Below, in pieces: positions 25,757 to 36,344 of a stretch of DNA of 64,000 nt (positions within the stretch are counted from its first letter, which is position 1; each line of letters opens with the position of its first letter). Under the pieces are notes generated by a model, which was not told the DNA's origin, ran no database searches, and worked only from the letters and a program-made list of their open reading frames with translations. The stretch spans positions 11,782-75,781 of the forward strand of contig CAJKDU010000005.1 of assembly GCA_905198745.1 (NCBI GenBank), read 5' to 3'. Source of the stretch: an uncultured Prevotella sp. GTDB taxonomy: Bacteria > Bacteroidota > Bacteroidia > Bacteroidales > Bacteroidaceae. The position numbers were made by a program, and so were the translations under genes.

Positions 25757-26944
25757 CTATCTTGGAGCCTTGCGGTAGCAGAAGTAGGCCACCACGATGA
25801 ATATGATGTTGGGCATCCAAGCAGCCAAGGCTGGCGGCATACCTGCGTTGATGGCAAACGAGGCCGACACGGTTTGCAGCATGATGTAGCCGAAACTCAA
25901 TGCCAGACCTATGCCCAAATAGAGTCCCATTCCGCCCTTGCGCTTACGCGAGGAGAGCGACAGGCCGATGGTGGTGAGGATGAACGAGGCGAATGACATG
26001 GCTATGCGCTTGTGGTATTCCACTTGATACTGTACCACATTGCCCGATCCGCGGTTAATCTGCTTGGAGATGTATGCCTTCAACTGCGGGCTGGTAAATG
26101 TCTCCTGCTGTCCGCGCGAGTAGACCAGGTCGGTGGGTTCCATCATGATGACAGTGTCTTTTACGGAGCCTTGCGTGATGTGCTCGCGCAATCCCTTGAG
26201 TTTGCGGATGGTCCAGAACGACGCTTTCCAGTGATACTTGGAGTCGCTGATGGTGTCGTATTGTATCTCGTTGGCTGTCATATGACTCACCAGTTTCTTG
26301 TTCTCGAACTTGTCCAGACAGAAGCCGTAGCCTTTCTTGGCATTGTCGTCATAGTGCTGGATATAGGCTATTACGCCCTTGTCCACCTGAAGTTGCACAT
26401 TTTCAGCTGCCGATATTTTCTTCTTGTTCTTGTATAGTGACTCGAAGTTCTGCTTGATCATCGTGCCGTGCGGAATGACATAGGCTCCCAGGTAGAAAGT
26501 GAGGGCCGAAATCATGACACACGATATCATGTAGGGACGCATCAGTCTCCTGAAGGAAACACCAGCGGCGAGCATGGAGATTATCTCGCTGTTGCCCGCC
26601 AACTTGGAGGTGAAGAAGATGACGGATATGAAGACAAACAGCGGGCTGAACAGGTTGGCGAAGTAGGGGATGAAGTTGGCATAGTAGTCAAACACAATGG
26701 CCTGGAGTGGCGCATGAAACTTCGTGAACTTGTCGAGGTTCTCGTTGACGTCGAAGACGATGGAGATGGATATAATCAAGAGGATGGAGTAGACATAGGT
26801 GCCTATGAACTTCTTGATGATATATCGGTCAAGGATGGATGTGTAGTGGAACGGATTGAGCAGACGAATCCAGCGGAGATGGCGCTTGAGCCATCTCCCT
26901 GTCTTCAGGAGTCTGTACATTCGTCTTATGTTTTTCAGCTTCAT
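25757..26944 (-). CDS. LptF/LptG-family lipopolysaccharide export permease
   Basis: This 395-residue YjgP/YjgQ family inner-membrane protein has a hydrophobic stretch near residues 45-65, two more before residue 160, a large beta-rich periplasmic middle section, and three C-terminal helices from MSFASFILTTIGLSL onward. The LptFG permease extracts lipopolysaccharide from the inner membrane for transport to the outer membrane. Whether this is the F or G partner cannot be told from the sequence. The other partner is not in the window. It follows tgt by 27 nt. Confidence 0.88.
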   Translation of the reverse strand: MKLKNIRRMYRLLKTGRWLKRHLRWIRLLNPFHYTSILDRYIIKKFIGTYVYSILLIISISIVFDVNENLDKFTKFHAPLQAIVFDYYANFIPYFANLFSPLFVFISVIFFTSKLAGNSEIISMLAAGVSFRRLMRPYMISCVMISALTFYLGAYVIPHGTMIKQNFESLYKNKKKISAAENVQLQVDKGVIAYIQHYDDNAKKGYGFCLDKFENKKLVSHMTANEIQYDTISDSKYHWKASFWTIRKLKGLREHITQGSVKDTVIMMEPTDLVYSRGQQETFTSPQLKAYISKQINRGSGNVVQYQVEYHKRIAMSFASFILTTIGLSLSSRKRKGGMGLYLGIGLALSFGYIMLQTVSASFAINAGMPPALAAWMPNIIFIVVAYFCYRKAPR

Positions 26945-26971
26945 TTGCTTGTTTTGTGTGCCTTGCGGCGA

Positions 26972-28099
26972 TTACAGTCTTCTGCCGAGATTGTCGATGA
27001 CAGATGCCTTCCACTGTACAAAATCGCCAGCCAGAATGTGCTGGCGCGCATCAGTGACAAGGCGCAGATAGAAGGCGAGATTATGGATGCTCGCTATCTG
27101 CATGGCCAGAAGTTCCTGCGCCTTGAACAGATGGTGCAGGTAGGCCTTGGTATACACTTTGTCCACGTCGCATCCGTCGGGGTCGATGGGCGAGAAGTCC
27201 ATTTCCCATTTCTTGTTGCGCATGTTCATGGTGCCGTCGTAGGTGAAGAGCATTGCATTGCGTCCGTTGCGAGTGGGCATCACACAGTCAAACATGTCCA
27301 CACCACGCTCGATGGCCTCGAGCAGGTTCTGGGGCGTGCCTACCCCCATCAGGTAGCGGGGCTTGTCCTTGGGCAGTATCTCATTGACAACCTCAATCAT
27401 CTCGTACATCACTTCGGTGGGTTCTCCCACGGCGAGTCCTCCGATGGCATTGCCGTCTGCCCCTTTGTCTGCCACATACTTGGCAGCCTCGCGGCGCAGG
27501 TCTTTGAAAGTGCATCCCTGCACAATGGGGAAGAGTGACTGGTTGTAGCCATAGAGCGGCTCTGTCTCGTTGAAACGCTTGAAGCAGCGGTCCAGCCATT
27601 TTTGGGTGAGCTGCAAGCTTCTCTTGGCATAGTTGTAGTCACTCTGGCCGGGAGGACATTCGTCAAATGCCATCATGATGTCGGCACCGATGATGCGCTC
27701 CGTGTCCATCACGTTCTCTGGGGTGAAGAAGTGTTTGGAACCGTCTATGTGGGAGCGGAACTCGCAGCCTTCTTCTTTCAACTTGCGGATGCCTGTCAGT
27801 GAGAATACTTGGAAACCTCCGCTGTCCGTGAGGATGGGGCGGTCCCAACCACCGAACTTGTGGAGTCCACCGGCAGCCCGAAGCACTTCGAGTCCGGGAC
27901 GAAGGTAGAGATGATAAGTGTTGCCCAATATGATTTGTGCTTTCACCTGCTCCTTCAGTTCACTGAAGTGCACGCCTTTCACGCTGGCGCATGTGCCAAC
28001 AGGCATGAAGATGGGGGTCTGTATCTGTCCATGGTCGGTAGTGATTACGCCTGCCCTGGCATCACTTGCCGAGTCTGTGTGTTGCAGTTCAAATTTCAT
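26972..28099 (-). CDS. tgt: tRNA-guanine transglycosylase
   Basis: This 375-residue enzyme exchanges guanine for preQ1 at position 34 of GUN-anticodon tRNAs. The active-site region LTDSGGFQVFSL and the second aspartate region FDCVMPTRNGRN are intact. The zinc site is unusual. The CxCxxC cluster known in other bacterial Tgt appears here as DPDGCDVDK, leaving one cysteine, while the histidine in SIHNLAFY is kept. The same may be common in Bacteroidota, which I cannot verify here. It starts 1 nt after the lon stop codon. Confidence 0.93.
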   Translation of the reverse strand: MKFELQHTDSASDARAGVITTDHGQIQTPIFMPVGTCASVKGVHFSELKEQVKAQIILGNTYHLYLRPGLEVLRAAGGLHKFGGWDRPILTDSGGFQVFSLTGIRKLKEEGCEFRSHIDGSKHFFTPENVMDTERIIGADIMMAFDECPPGQSDYNYAKRSLQLTQKWLDRCFKRFNETEPLYGYNQSLFPIVQGCTFKDLRREAAKYVADKGADGNAIGGLAVGEPTEVMYEMIEVVNEILPKDKPRYLMGVGTPQNLLEAIERGVDMFDCVMPTRNGRNAMLFTYDGTMNMRNKKWEMDFSPIDPDGCDVDKVYTKAYLHHLFKAQELLAMQIASIHNLAFYLRLVTDARQHILAGDFVQWKASVIDNLGRRL

Positions 28100-28100
28100 G

Positions 28101-30572
28101 TCAGTCTTGCTTGTTGTCTTTATTCTTGTCTTCCTCTATGTCGAATGTCACTGGATTGTCTACCAGTTCGTCGGTCAGGGCAAAGTCCCATACCTGCTGT
28201 ACGTTCTCTACATAGTGGAAGTTGACACCTTTTATATATATTGGCTCAATCTCTTCAATGTTCTTTCTGTTCTCTTTGCACATAACGATGTCGGTGATTC
28301 CGGCTCGCTTGGCAGCAAGAATCTTCTCCTTGATGCCTCCCACAGGCAATACCTTGCCGCGTAGGGTTATCTCTCCCGTCATGGCGGTGTTTGCGCGCAC
28401 CTTGCGCTGGGTGAGTGCAGAGGCTATGGAGGTGGCTATGGTGATGCCTGCCGATGGTCCATCCTTCGGGGTGGCGCCTTCAGGTACGTGGATGTGGATG
28501 TTCCAGCAGTCGAAGATGCGATAGTCCACTCCGAGCTTGTCGATATGGGCCTTCACATATTCCAATGCTATCACGGCACTCTCCTTCATCACGTCACCCA
28601 AGTTACCTGTCAGTGTGAGCTTGCTGCCGTGGCCCTTACTGAGCGAAGTCTCGATGAACAGGATTTCTCCTCCCACGCTGGTCCAAGCTAGGCCGGTGAC
28701 AACGCCGGCATACTGGTTGCCTTGGTATATGTCGCGGTAGAAAGGCGGTTTGCCCAATAAGTCTTCTATCATCTGTGGGGTTATCTTCTCGCAGGGCAGT
28801 GCTCCCTCCATGGCTTTCTTGAAGGCAAGTTTGCGCAGGGCCTTGTTGAGTTGCTTTTCGAGTTGGCGCACACCGCTCTCGCGGGTGTACTGTTCAATGA
28901 TTTTCTCCACGGCTGCCTTCTCGAATTTCAGCTTCTTTTCGTCCTCCAGTCCGGTGTTCTTTTTTTCGCGGGGAATGAGGTGGCGTTTGGCTATCTCATA
29001 TTTCTCTTCGGTGATATATCCGCTCAGTTCTATGATTTCCATGCGGTCGAGCAGTGGACGGGGGATGGTGTTGAGGTCGTTGGCGGTGGCTATGAAGAGC
29101 ACCTTGGACAGGTCATAGTCCACATCAAGGTAGTTGTCGTGGAATGCATTGTTTTGTTCGGGATCGAGTACCTCGAGCAGCGCTGACGAAGGATCACCGT
29201 TCACGTTGTTGTTCGTCACTTTGTCTATCTCGTCGAGAATGAACACAGGGTTGCTTGAGCCGGCCTTCTGCAGACTCTTCACGATGCGTCCCGGCATGGC
29301 GCCAATATAGGTGCGTCGATGGCCGCGTATCTCGGCCTCATCATGCAGTCCGCCGAGTGACACTCTGACGTATTTGCGCTTCATGGCGTCAGCGATGCTG
29401 CGTCCCAAACTGGTCTTGCCTACTCCTGGAGGTCCATAGAGACAGAGGATGGGCGACTTGAGGTCGCCTCTGAGGCTGAGCACGGCGATGTATTCCAGTA
29501 TGCGTTCCTTTACCTTTTCCATTGCGTAGTGGTCGCGGTCGAGAATCTTGCGTGCATGCTTGATGTCGAGGTCGTCTTCCGTATATATACCCCAAGGCAG
29601 CGATGTCATGGTTTGCAGGTAGTTGTACTGCACGCTGTAGTCGGGGCTCTGAGGGTTGTACATCTCCAGCTTTGCCAATTCCTTCTTAAAGGTCTTGGCT
29701 ATTTCCTCGGTCCATTTGATGTTTTTAGCTTTGTCTTGAAGTTCCTTGATTTCAGGTGAAGCGTTGTCGCGTCCTAATTCCTTCTTGATATTCTTCATCT
29801 GCTGTTGAAGGAAATATTCGCGCTGTTGTTCGTCCAGGTCTTCGCGGGTTTTCGACATGATGTTTTCCTTGATGGAGATGAGTTGCAGCTGCTGATGGAT
29901 GAGCTTCATCATGTTGAAAAGGCGTGTCTTTACCTTGGCAGTGTTGAGGAGCTTGTATTTGGCAGAAGTTTTGAAGGGAAAATTGCAGCACAGGTAGTTC
30001 ACCAGTACTTGTGCATTGCCAATGTTGTTCACTCCGAACTGAGCCTCGTTGGGTAGGTTCTCGTCGCGGGCAATGAGTTCGAGTGCTTTTTTGCGCATTT
30101 CGTCAACAGCGGTCTTCACCTCGCGGTCTTTCATGTCGAGGGTGTCGTTTTCGAGTGGATCCACGTAGCCCATATAGTAGGGTGCTACCTTTTTATCCAT
30201 ATCCACGAGCTTGCATCTGCCCAGTCCCTGCACAATTGCGGTGAGGTTGTTCGTACCGGGAATTTCAAGAACTTTTACCAGCTTGGCATAGACGCCTGTG
30301 TGATATACATCCTCAATGTTGGGGTCGTCTACCTTGTCGTTCTTTTGGCTGAACAGGGCGAAGGTCTTGTCTTCTCCCTCGTCGAGTTTGTGGATGAGGT
30401 TGAGGCTTGGCTCCCGTCCGATAAGTATGGGCGCAATCACGCCCGGAAAGAGCACGAAGTTTCTGGTCACCAAAAGTGGAATAGGGTTGTCGTGCTTGTC
30501 GTTTTGCAAGAGTTGTGCAAGATCGCCTTCAAAGTCGGCTATCATTTGGAATGCGTTGTTGCTCGTATTCAT
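28101..30572 (-). CDS. lon: Lon ATP-dependent protease
   Basis: This 823-residue cytoplasmic AAA+ protease degrades misfolded and regulatory proteins. The N-terminal substrate domain starts at [18 protein letters not shown]. Walker A is [15 protein letters not shown] and Walker B is [10 protein letters not shown]. The protease domain has the catalytic serine in [12 protein letters not shown] and the lysine in [16 protein letters not shown]. The length is normal. It is the first gene of a minus-strand run through tgt, lptF/G, the helicase and DUF4186, with a -7 box 61-68 nt upstream. Confidence 0.96.
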   Translation of the reverse strand: MNTSNNAFQMIADFEGDLAQLLQNDKHDNPIPLLVTRNFVLFPGVIAPILIGREPSLNLIHKLDEGEDKTFALFSQKNDKVDDPNIEDVYHTGVYAKLVKVLEIPGTNNLTAIVQGLGRCKLVDMDKKVAPYYMGYVDPLENDTLDMKDREVKTAVDEMRKKALELIARDENLPNEAQFGVNNIGNAQVLVNYLCCNFPFKTSAKYKLLNTAKVKTRLFNMMKLIHQQLQLISIKENIMSKTREDLDEQQREYFLQQQMKNIKKELGRDNASPEIKELQDKAKNIKWTEEIAKTFKKELAKLEMYNPQSPDYSVQYNYLQTMTSLPWGIYTEDDLDIKHARKILDRDHYAMEKVKERILEYIAVLSLRGDLKSPILCLYGPPGVGKTSLGRSIADAMKRKYVRVSLGGLHDEAEIRGHRRTYIGAMPGRIVKSLQKAGSSNPVFILDEIDKVTNNNVNGDPSSALLEVLDPEQNNAFHDNYLDVDYDLSKVLFIATANDLNTIPRPLLDRMEIIELSGYITEEKYEIAKRHLIPREKKNTGLEDEKKLKFEKAAVEKIIEQYTRESGVRQLEKQLNKALRKLAFKKAMEGALPCEKITPQMIEDLLGKPPFYRDIYQGNQYAGVVTGLAWTSVGGEILFIETSLSKGHGSKLTLTGNLGDVMKESAVIALEYVKAHIDKLGVDYRIFDCWNIHIHVPEGATPKDGPSAGITIATSIASALTQRKVRANTAMTGEITLRGKVLPVGGIKEKILAAKRAGITDIVMCKENRKNIEEIEPIYIKGVNFHYVENVQQVWDFALTDELVDNPVTFDIEEDKNKDNKQD

Positions 30573-30632
30573 TTATGCGTTGTTTGTCCTTTGTGTCTTG
30601 ATAAGAATGCACCAATATGGCGCTTTAGCATG

Positions 30633-30640
30633 CAAAGGTA
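30633..30640 (-). promoter_or_regulatory. -7 promoter box of lon
   Basis: The minus strand reads TACCTTTG, a perfect TAnnTTTG box. The -33 position does not match TTTG, which could mean weaker or regulated transcription. Confidence 0.55.
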
Positions 30641-30844
30641 CAAATAATAATCGGAATACGTTTCTTTTTTAGTCTTTATTAGAAATGTGGCACGTTGATT
30701 TTTCTCCTTGCATGTGTTCCAAAGGGGTGTCTGTTTGGCTGGTGGGACACTTTAACCCGCCTCAACAGTCCTTTCCTTATTGCACGTCCTCCAATTTATC
30801 AAGGGCTGGCTTCGGTTCAACAATGAAAATAAAATGTCTTTTAT

Positions 30845-30875
30845 TTTGCATTGTCTTCGATTTGCACTACCTTTG
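30845..30875 (+). promoter_or_regulatory. Promoter of the ThiE-like and prs genes
   Basis: TTTG (30845-30848) and TACCTTTG (30868-30875) are exactly 19 nt apart, a textbook Bacteroidota promoter. The start codon follows 21 nt later. Confidence 0.8.
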
Positions 30876-30895
30876 CACTTAGAAAAGAAAATACG

Positions 30896-31504
30896 ATGAA
30901 ACTCGTTATACTGACTAAGCCCACTTTTTTTGTGGAGGAAGACAAAATTCTGGCTACGCTCTTCGACGAGGGATTGGACAACTTGCACTTGTACAAGCCA
31001 AATTCTTCGCCTCTCTACTCAGAGCGTCTGCTCTCTCTCTTGCCCGACGATTACTACCGCAAAATATCCGTACACGATCACTTCTACCTGAAGGATGAGT
31101 ATGGTCTTCGTGGCATTCATTTGGATTGTGCCGACGACGAATTGCCCAAAGGATATAAAGGCCACGTGTCGCGCACATGCCGGTGTTTGGACCAACTAAA
31201 GGCTGTGAAGAAAAAAGCCGACTACGTGTTTTTGCGCAATGTGTTCGATTCCATTACAGAACGTGGTGAACAGGCTTCTTTCTCTCAGGCCGAACTGGAA
31301 CAGGCATCGCGCAGCGGACTTATAGACAGACACGTGTATGCTATGGGAGGCGTCACTGCCGACAACATTCGTAAGGCACGTGACCTTGGCTTTGGCGGAG
31401 TGGTAGTCTGTGGAGACTTGTGGAACAAGTTCGACATACACCACGGACTTGACTATTCAGAGCTTATCGCCCATTTCGGTAAGCTGCTCAAGACAATAGG
31501 TTAA
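30896..31504 (+). CDS. Thiamine-phosphate-synthase-like protein
   Basis: This 202-residue TIM-barrel protein is of the ThiE/TenI superfamily. The phosphate-binding end GGVTADNIRKARDLGFGGVVV is clear in part. The segment where ThiE carries its pyrophosphate-binding GPIFPTxTK loop reads instead YVFLRNVFDSITERG. It may therefore be a divergent ThiE, a TenI-like protein or something else using a related substrate. It has no thiamine genes beside it. It has its own promoter and lies 40 nt before prs. The start at 30896 is preferred because the promoter and its spacing end just before it. Confidence 0.65.
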   Translation: MKLVILTKPTFFVEEDKILATLFDEGLDNLHLYKPNSSPLYSERLLSLLPDDYYRKISVHDHFYLKDEYGLRGIHLDCADDELPKGYKGHVSRTCRCLDQLKAVKKKADYVFLRNVFDSITERGEQASFSQAELEQASRSGLIDRHVYAMGGVTADNIRKARDLGFGGVVVCGDLWNKFDIHHGLDYSELIAHFGKLLKTIG

Positions 31505-31544
31505 ACCATAAACAAATTACTTCAATTTATAAAGAACAGAAACA

Positions 31545-32480
31545 ATGAGTCAAAACAACTTCCTGGTATTCTCCGGCACTAACACGAGATACCTTGCAGA
31601 GAAAATCTGCGCAAGCCTCGGTTGTCCACTCGGCAACCTGCTGATCACGAAGTTCTCCGACGGCGAGTTCGCTGTGAGCTACGAGGAGTCTATTCGTGGC
31701 AAGGACGTGTTCCTCGTTCAGAGCACTTTCCCCAACTCTGACAATCTGATGGAGCTCCTTCTCATGATTGATGCTGCCAAGCGTGCTTCAGCCCGCCACA
31801 TTATTGCCGTTACTCCATACTTTGGCTGGGCCCGACAGGACCGCAAGGACAAGCCCCGTGTGAGCATCGGAGCTAAACTCGTGGCCGACCTGCTGAGTGT
31901 GGCAGGCATAGACCGTCTTATCACCATGGATCTCCATGCAGACCAGATACAGGGCTTCTTCGATGTACCTGTCGATCACCTCTATGCTTCGGGCGTTATC
32001 CTTCCTTATCTGCAGTCGCTTAAACTTGACGACCTCGTCATCGCTTCACCTGATGTCGGCGGTTCCAAGCGTGCCAGTACCTATGCCAAGTACCTTGGCT
32101 GTCCACTCGTGCTCTGCAACAAGACACGTGCACGTGCCAATGTGGTGGCAAGCATGCAGATCATTGGCGACGTGAAAGGCAAGAATGTGGTTATTATCGA
32201 CGATATGGTAGATACAGCCGGCACAATTACCAAGGCAGCTGACATCATGAAGGAAGCCGGTGCCAAGAGCGTACGTGCTTGTGCTTCACACTGCGTAATG
32301 AGTGGTCCTGCCAGCGAGCGTGTACAGGAGTCTGCACTCGAGGAAATTGTCTTCACTGACTCTATTCCATATTCCAACCGCTGTGCCAAGGTTAAGCAGT
32401 TGTCAGTGGCAGATATGTTTGCCGAGACTATTCGCCGTGTGGAGAATTGCGAGAGCATCTCTTCACAGTATCTTGTGTAA
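31545..32480 (+). CDS. prs: Ribose-phosphate pyrophosphokinase
   Basis: This 311-residue enzyme makes PRPP from ribose 5-phosphate and ATP, feeding purine, pyrimidine, NAD and histidine synthesis. Typical motifs are FSDGEFAVSYEESIRGKD near the N-terminus, DLHADQIQGFFDVPVDHLYA and the PRPP loop NVVIIDDMVDTAGTI. The length matches class I enzymes. PRPP is the substrate of HisG and NadE-pathway enzymes, also encoded in this window. A strong terminator lies 32 nt after its stop. Confidence 0.96.
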   Translation: MSQNNFLVFSGTNTRYLAEKICASLGCPLGNLLITKFSDGEFAVSYEESIRGKDVFLVQSTFPNSDNLMELLLMIDAAKRASARHIIAVTPYFGWARQDRKDKPRVSIGAKLVADLLSVAGIDRLITMDLHADQIQGFFDVPVDHLYASGVILPYLQSLKLDDLVIASPDVGGSKRASTYAKYLGCPLVLCNKTRARANVVASMQIIGDVKGKNVVIIDDMVDTAGTITKAADIMKEAGAKSVRACASHCVMSGPASERVQESALEEIVFTDSIPYSNRCAKVKQLSVADMFAETIRRVENCESISSQYLV

Positions 32481-32511
32481 TAAAAGCATTTTCAGAATAT
32501 AATAATGCGTC

Positions 32512-32549
32512 AATCCCCGGTACTCACGTTTCCTGCAGTACCGGGGATT
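32512..32549 (+). terminator. Rho-independent terminator of prs
   Basis: A perfect 13-bp stem with arms AATCCCCGGTACT (32512-32524) and its inverse (32537-32549) is followed by TTATTTG. The loop is 12 nt. Confidence 0.85.
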
Positions 32550-32652
32550 TTATTTGACAAGTATTTATTGAACTAACGAATTTGTAGAGGCTGTTGTTTC
32601 GAGGAACTCCCTCACAAGGCAAGGGCCTGCCGTATTCAAAGGGTGCACCATG

Positions 32653-32704
32653 AAAATAACGGGCAACAAAGTAACATGATGGTTACTTTGTTGCCCGTTA
32701 TTTT
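32653..32704 (-). terminator. 23-bp perfect inverted repeat, terminator of nspC
   Basis: Arms 32653-32675 and 32682-32704 are fully complementary over 23 bp with a 6-nt loop. A/T runs at both ends would allow termination from either side. It ends 15 nt from the nspC stop codon. Confidence 0.85.
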
Positions 32705-32719
32705 ATTTATCCTGGAGAA

Positions 32720-33892
32720 TCAGTCCATGCGTGCAAGATAATCCTCGAAGGTGAACTCACGCAGAGTTTCCAGTTTGCCGTCTGTGTGGAGCAGAGCTAT
32801 TGAAGGGTGGCTGATACCATTGAACATACACGTCTTCACAGTGGTGTAGTGGAGCATATCTTCGAAGATAATGCGTTCACCAACTTGCAGTTCGTGGTCG
32901 AAGCGCCAATAACCCATGAAGTCGCCCGATAGACAACTGTTGCCTCCTATACGATAAGTGTGGGGCGAGGCAATGTCGGCTGACGTGGCATCCTCCAACG
33001 TCTCTGCTCCACGCACTGCCGGATGATAGGGCATTTCCAAACAATCGGGCATGTGGCAGGTGAAACTCACATTGACAATAGCTGTGCGAATGCCACGGTC
33101 TTCCACCACGTCAACCACCTGGCTTACCAATGGACCAGTCTGCCACCCGAAGGCACTGCCCGGTTCTAGTATAACATGGAGGTTAGGATGGCGTTCTCTG
33201 AAACTGGTGAGAAGACGGCAGAGACGTTCCAAGTCGTAGTCTTTTCGGGTCATCAGATGTCCGCCTCCAAAGTTTATCCATTTCAGTTGAGGCATCCATC
33301 CACTGAATTTCTCCTCAATTTTGGCGAGTGTACGCTCAAATACGTCGCTTCCACTCTCACAATGACAGTGACAGTGGAATCCTTCAATGTCGGCAGGCAA
33401 GTCCTTGGGCAACTTGTCGGCAGTAACGCCAAAGCGCGTGCCGGGCGCACAAGGATTGTAGAGGTCTGTTCCCACTTCGGAGTATTCCGGATTGACGCGG
33501 AGGCCAAGACTGATGTTAGGGTTGGCTTTCCGTGTGCGGTGGTGCAACCTTTCGTATTGCGAAAGCGAGTTGAACGACAAGTGGCTCGAACAATGGGCTA
33601 TCTCGTCAATCTCGTAGTCCGTATAGGCGGGCGAGAATGTGTGCGCTTTCTCACCGAACTTCTCCACTGCCATGCGTGCCTCAAAGAGCGAACTGGCGGT
33701 GGTGGAGTGAATATATTTGCGGAAAATGGGGAACGTCTTCCACAGGGCGTACGCCTTGAATGCGAGGATAATGTCAACACCGGTGCGGTCTGCCACGTCT
33801 TTGATGAGGGCAAGATTGTGCTTGAGGCGCTCCTCTTCGAGTATGTACATGGGGCGGTCTATGCCCTTAAAAGTGGTCTTGTCTACGATCAT
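32720..33892 (-). CDS. nspC: Carboxynorspermidine decarboxylase
   Basis: This 390-residue PLP fold III decarboxylase makes norspermidine or spermidine in the alternative polyamine pathway. The start is [17 protein letters not shown]. The PLP lysine lies in [14 protein letters not shown], and other blocks are [33 protein letters not shown] and [13 protein letters not shown]. Its partner carboxynorspermidine synthase is not in the window. Its ATG overlaps the hisC stop codon (ATGA), so it is translated as the last gene of the hisGDC operon, although the pathway is unrelated. Confidence 0.93.
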   Translation of the reverse strand: MIVDKTTFKGIDRPMYILEEERLKHNLALIKDVADRTGVDIILAFKAYALWKTFPIFRKYIHSTTASSLFEARMAVEKFGEKAHTFSPAYTDYEIDEIAHCSSHLSFNSLSQYERLHHRTRKANPNISLGLRVNPEYSEVGTDLYNPCAPGTRFGVTADKLPKDLPADIEGFHCHCHCESGSDVFERTLAKIEEKFSGWMPQLKWINFGGGHLMTRKDYDLERLCRLLTSFRERHPNLHVILEPGSAFGWQTGPLVSQVVDVVEDRGIRTAIVNVSFTCHMPDCLEMPYHPAVRGAETLEDATSADIASPHTYRIGGNSCLSGDFMGYWRFDHELQVGERIIFEDMLHYTTVKTCMFNGISHPSIALLHTDGKLETLREFTFEDYLARMD

Positions 33893-34941
33893 TTCTTTTC
33901 TGTCACTTTAAACTGGCGCATGGCTCCGAGCAGATAGTTGTTTTCCGACTTGGTGCCGATGGTGATGCGCAGACAGTCGTTGCATAGTTTCACACGGCTT
34001 CGGTTGCGCACGATGATGCCGTCCTCGATGAGGTAGCGGTAGATGGCGTTGGCGTCGGTCATGCGGGCAAGGAAGAAGTTGGCGTCGGTGGGAAATACCT
34101 TTTCGCACGAAGGCAGTTCGGCAAAAGACTTCATCATGCGCTCGCGCTCCTGGTTGAGCAGTTTCACCCAGCGAACCACTTCCATCGGTTCACCCAACAT
34201 TTCGCCTGCAAGATTTTGGGTAAGGAGGTTGACGTTGTAGGGATACTTCACCTTGTTGAACAAGTTGATGATGTCTGTGCTGGCAAATGCCATGCCGAGA
34301 CGTATGCCGGCACACCCCCATGCCTTGCTCATGGTGTTGAGCACGATGATGTTGGGATACTGTTTAAGTTCAGAGCGGAAAGTAGGCTCGGAGGAGAAGT
34401 CGATGTAAGCCTCGTCGAGCACCACGATGCCCTCGAAGTGCGTGAGCACCTTGATGATTTCTTCGCGCTGCAGTGCATTGCCCGTGGGATTGTTGGGCGA
34501 GCAGAGCCAAACCACTTTAGTGTGGCGGTCGCAGGCAGCGAGCAGCCTGTCTGCGTTGAGGCTAAAGTCCTCGTTGAGGAGCACGGAGCGGTAGAGCACA
34601 TCGTTGATGTCGGCACTTACCTGGTACATGCCATAGGTAGGTGCAATGGCCACTACGTTGTCTATCTGTGGCCGGCAGAACACACGATAAACCAAGTCTA
34701 TGGCTTCATCACTGCCGTTGCCCAGGAAGATGTTTTCCACGGGCACGCCTTTGATTTTCGAAAGCTTGGCCTTGAGGTCAAGCTGGAGTGGATCGGGATA
34801 GCGGTTGTAGGGGTTGTTGTAGGGATTCTCGTTGGCATCGAGGAACACACGTGCCGTCTTTCCCTTATATTCGTCGCGTGCGCAACTGTACGGCTCCAGC
34901 CGCCAGATGTTGGGACGCACCAATTCTTGAAGTTCTTTCAT
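33889..34941 (-). CDS. hisC: Histidinol-phosphate aminotransferase
   Basis: This 350-residue PLP aminotransferase of fold type I converts imidazole acetol phosphate to histidinol phosphate. It shows [17 protein letters not shown] near residue 35, [25 protein letters not shown], and the PLP lysine in [15 protein letters not shown]. It lies 42 nt after hisD and overlaps nspC by 4 nt. The usual next gene, hisB, is about 6 kb away on the same strand. Confidence 0.95.
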   Translation of the reverse strand: MKELQELVRPNIWRLEPYSCARDEYKGKTARVFLDANENPYNNPYNRYPDPLQLDLKAKLSKIKGVPVENIFLGNGSDEAIDLVYRVFCRPQIDNVVAIAPTYGMYQVSADINDVLYRSVLLNEDFSLNADRLLAACDRHTKVVWLCSPNNPTGNALQREEIIKVLTHFEGIVVLDEAYIDFSSEPTFRSELKQYPNIIVLNTMSKAWGCAGIRLGMAFASTDIINLFNKVKYPYNVNLLTQNLAGEMLGEPMEVVRWVKLLNQERERMMKSFAELPSCEKVFPTDANFFLARMTDANAIYRYLIEDGIIVRNRSRVKLCNDCLRITIGTKSENNYLLGAMRQFKVTEKK

Positions 34942-34983
34942 ACTGTAAGTGTGGAGTTAAAGACTTTCTGTCGGTCTCGGGAC

Positions 34984-36273
34984 TTATTCCAACCCGAGTT
35001 TTTTCATTCTCACGGTCATGGCGTTCTTGTGTGCATCAAGCTGTTCACCGGCCGCCATAACCTCCACGGCGTGGCCTATACTCTTGATGCCCTCCTCGTC
35101 AAGGTGCTGGAAGGTGACCTTGCGGTTGTAACTATCGAGGTTCACGCCGTTGTAGGCGAGGGCATAGCGGTGAGTGGGGAGGGTGTGGTTGGTGCCGCTG
35201 GCATAGTCGCCCGCACTCTCACAAGCATACTTGCCGAGGAAGACACTGCCTGCGTTGACCACTTTGGTTGCCAGACGTTCGTAGTCGTCAGTGGCAATGA
35301 TAAGGTGTTCGGGGGCATAACTGTTGCTCAAGTCGATAGCTTCGTCCGTGTCGTGGACGAGTATTAAGTTGCTGTTCTCTAATGTTTTTGCTGCTATCTC
35401 TTTGCGCGGTAGTTGCTTTAGTTGTCTTTCCACTTCCTGCTGCACTTTGTCGAGCATAGCCTCGGAGGTGGTGATGAGGAACACCTGTGAGTCGATACCA
35501 TGCTCGGCCTGCGACAACAAGTCGGCAGCCACGAACTCTGCATCACTGTGCTCATCGGCAATGACGCACACTTCTGAGGGCCCTGCGGGCATGTCGATGG
35601 CGTCGTCGTGGAGCGACACCTGCTGCTTGGCTGCCATGACATACTGGTTGCCAGGACCGAAAATCTTGTAGACCTTGGGCACTGATTCCGTGCCGTAGGC
35701 CATGGCACCGATGGCCTGCACGCCACCGGCCTTGAATATCTTGCTCACGCCGGCTATTCTGGCAGCCACGAGTATGGCTGGGTTCACCTTGCCTTCGCGG
35801 TTGGGTGGTGTGCAGAGCACTATCTCGCTACACCCGGCAATCTTGGCTGGCGTGGCGAGCATGAGCACGGTGGAGAAGAGAGGGGCGGTGCCACCGGGTA
35901 TGTAGAGTCCCACTTTCTCGATGGGCACGCTTTTCTGCCAACACACGACACCCGGGGCGGTCTCTACTTTGTCGCCTTCGAAATGCTGTGCCTGGTGGAA
36001 CTTCTCTATGTTGTGGTGGGCGAGTACGAGTGCCTGTTTCAGGTCATCGCTGACCAGCTTCTCTGCCTCCTCAATTTCTTCGGGCTGCACGGCGAGCTGA
36101 TGCAAATGCGCATGATCGAACTTCTCTTCGTATTCGCGTACGGCTTGGTCGCCGCGGTTCTTCACGTCTTCGAGAACTGACGCCACCGTGGCGTTCAGCT
36201 GTGAAACGTCGAGATGCGGACGTTTCACCAGATTCTCCCATTCACTTCTTTTCGGGTATCTTGTTATGTTCAT
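34984..36273 (-). CDS. hisD: Histidinol dehydrogenase
   Basis: This 429-residue zinc enzyme oxidises histidinol to histidine with two NAD+. Conserved blocks include YIPGGTAPLFSTVLML, the catalytic stretch PAGPSEVCVIADEHSD, SYAPEHLIIA and SGTNHTLPTHRYA. The length is normal. It is the second gene of the hisG-hisD-hisC-nspC run and lies 71 nt after hisG. Confidence 0.95.
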   Translation of the reverse strand: MNITRYPKRSEWENLVKRPHLDVSQLNATVASVLEDVKNRGDQAVREYEEKFDHAHLHQLAVQPEEIEEAEKLVSDDLKQALVLAHHNIEKFHQAQHFEGDKVETAPGVVCWQKSVPIEKVGLYIPGGTAPLFSTVLMLATPAKIAGCSEIVLCTPPNREGKVNPAILVAARIAGVSKIFKAGGVQAIGAMAYGTESVPKVYKIFGPGNQYVMAAKQQVSLHDDAIDMPAGPSEVCVIADEHSDAEFVAADLLSQAEHGIDSQVFLITTSEAMLDKVQQEVERQLKQLPRKEIAAKTLENSNLILVHDTDEAIDLSNSYAPEHLIIATDDYERLATKVVNAGSVFLGKYACESAGDYASGTNHTLPTHRYALAYNGVNLDSYNRKVTFQHLDEEGIKSIGHAVEVMAAGEQLDAHKNAMTVRMKKLGLE

Positions 36274-36344
36274 TTCCTTGTGTGTTGATTTGGCACAGGC
36301 GAAAGAATGCCTGCGTTGTGTTGTTGTGTCTTAACTGCCTTGTT

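Larger units (their letters stand above)
30573..30895. other. Divergent gap between lon and the ThiE-like gene
   Basis: This 323-nt gap holds the -7 box of lon (30633-30640) and a full promoter for the ThiE-like gene (30845-30875). Nothing further was recognised between them. No heat-shock CIRCE-like inverted repeat was seen. Confidence 0.6.
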
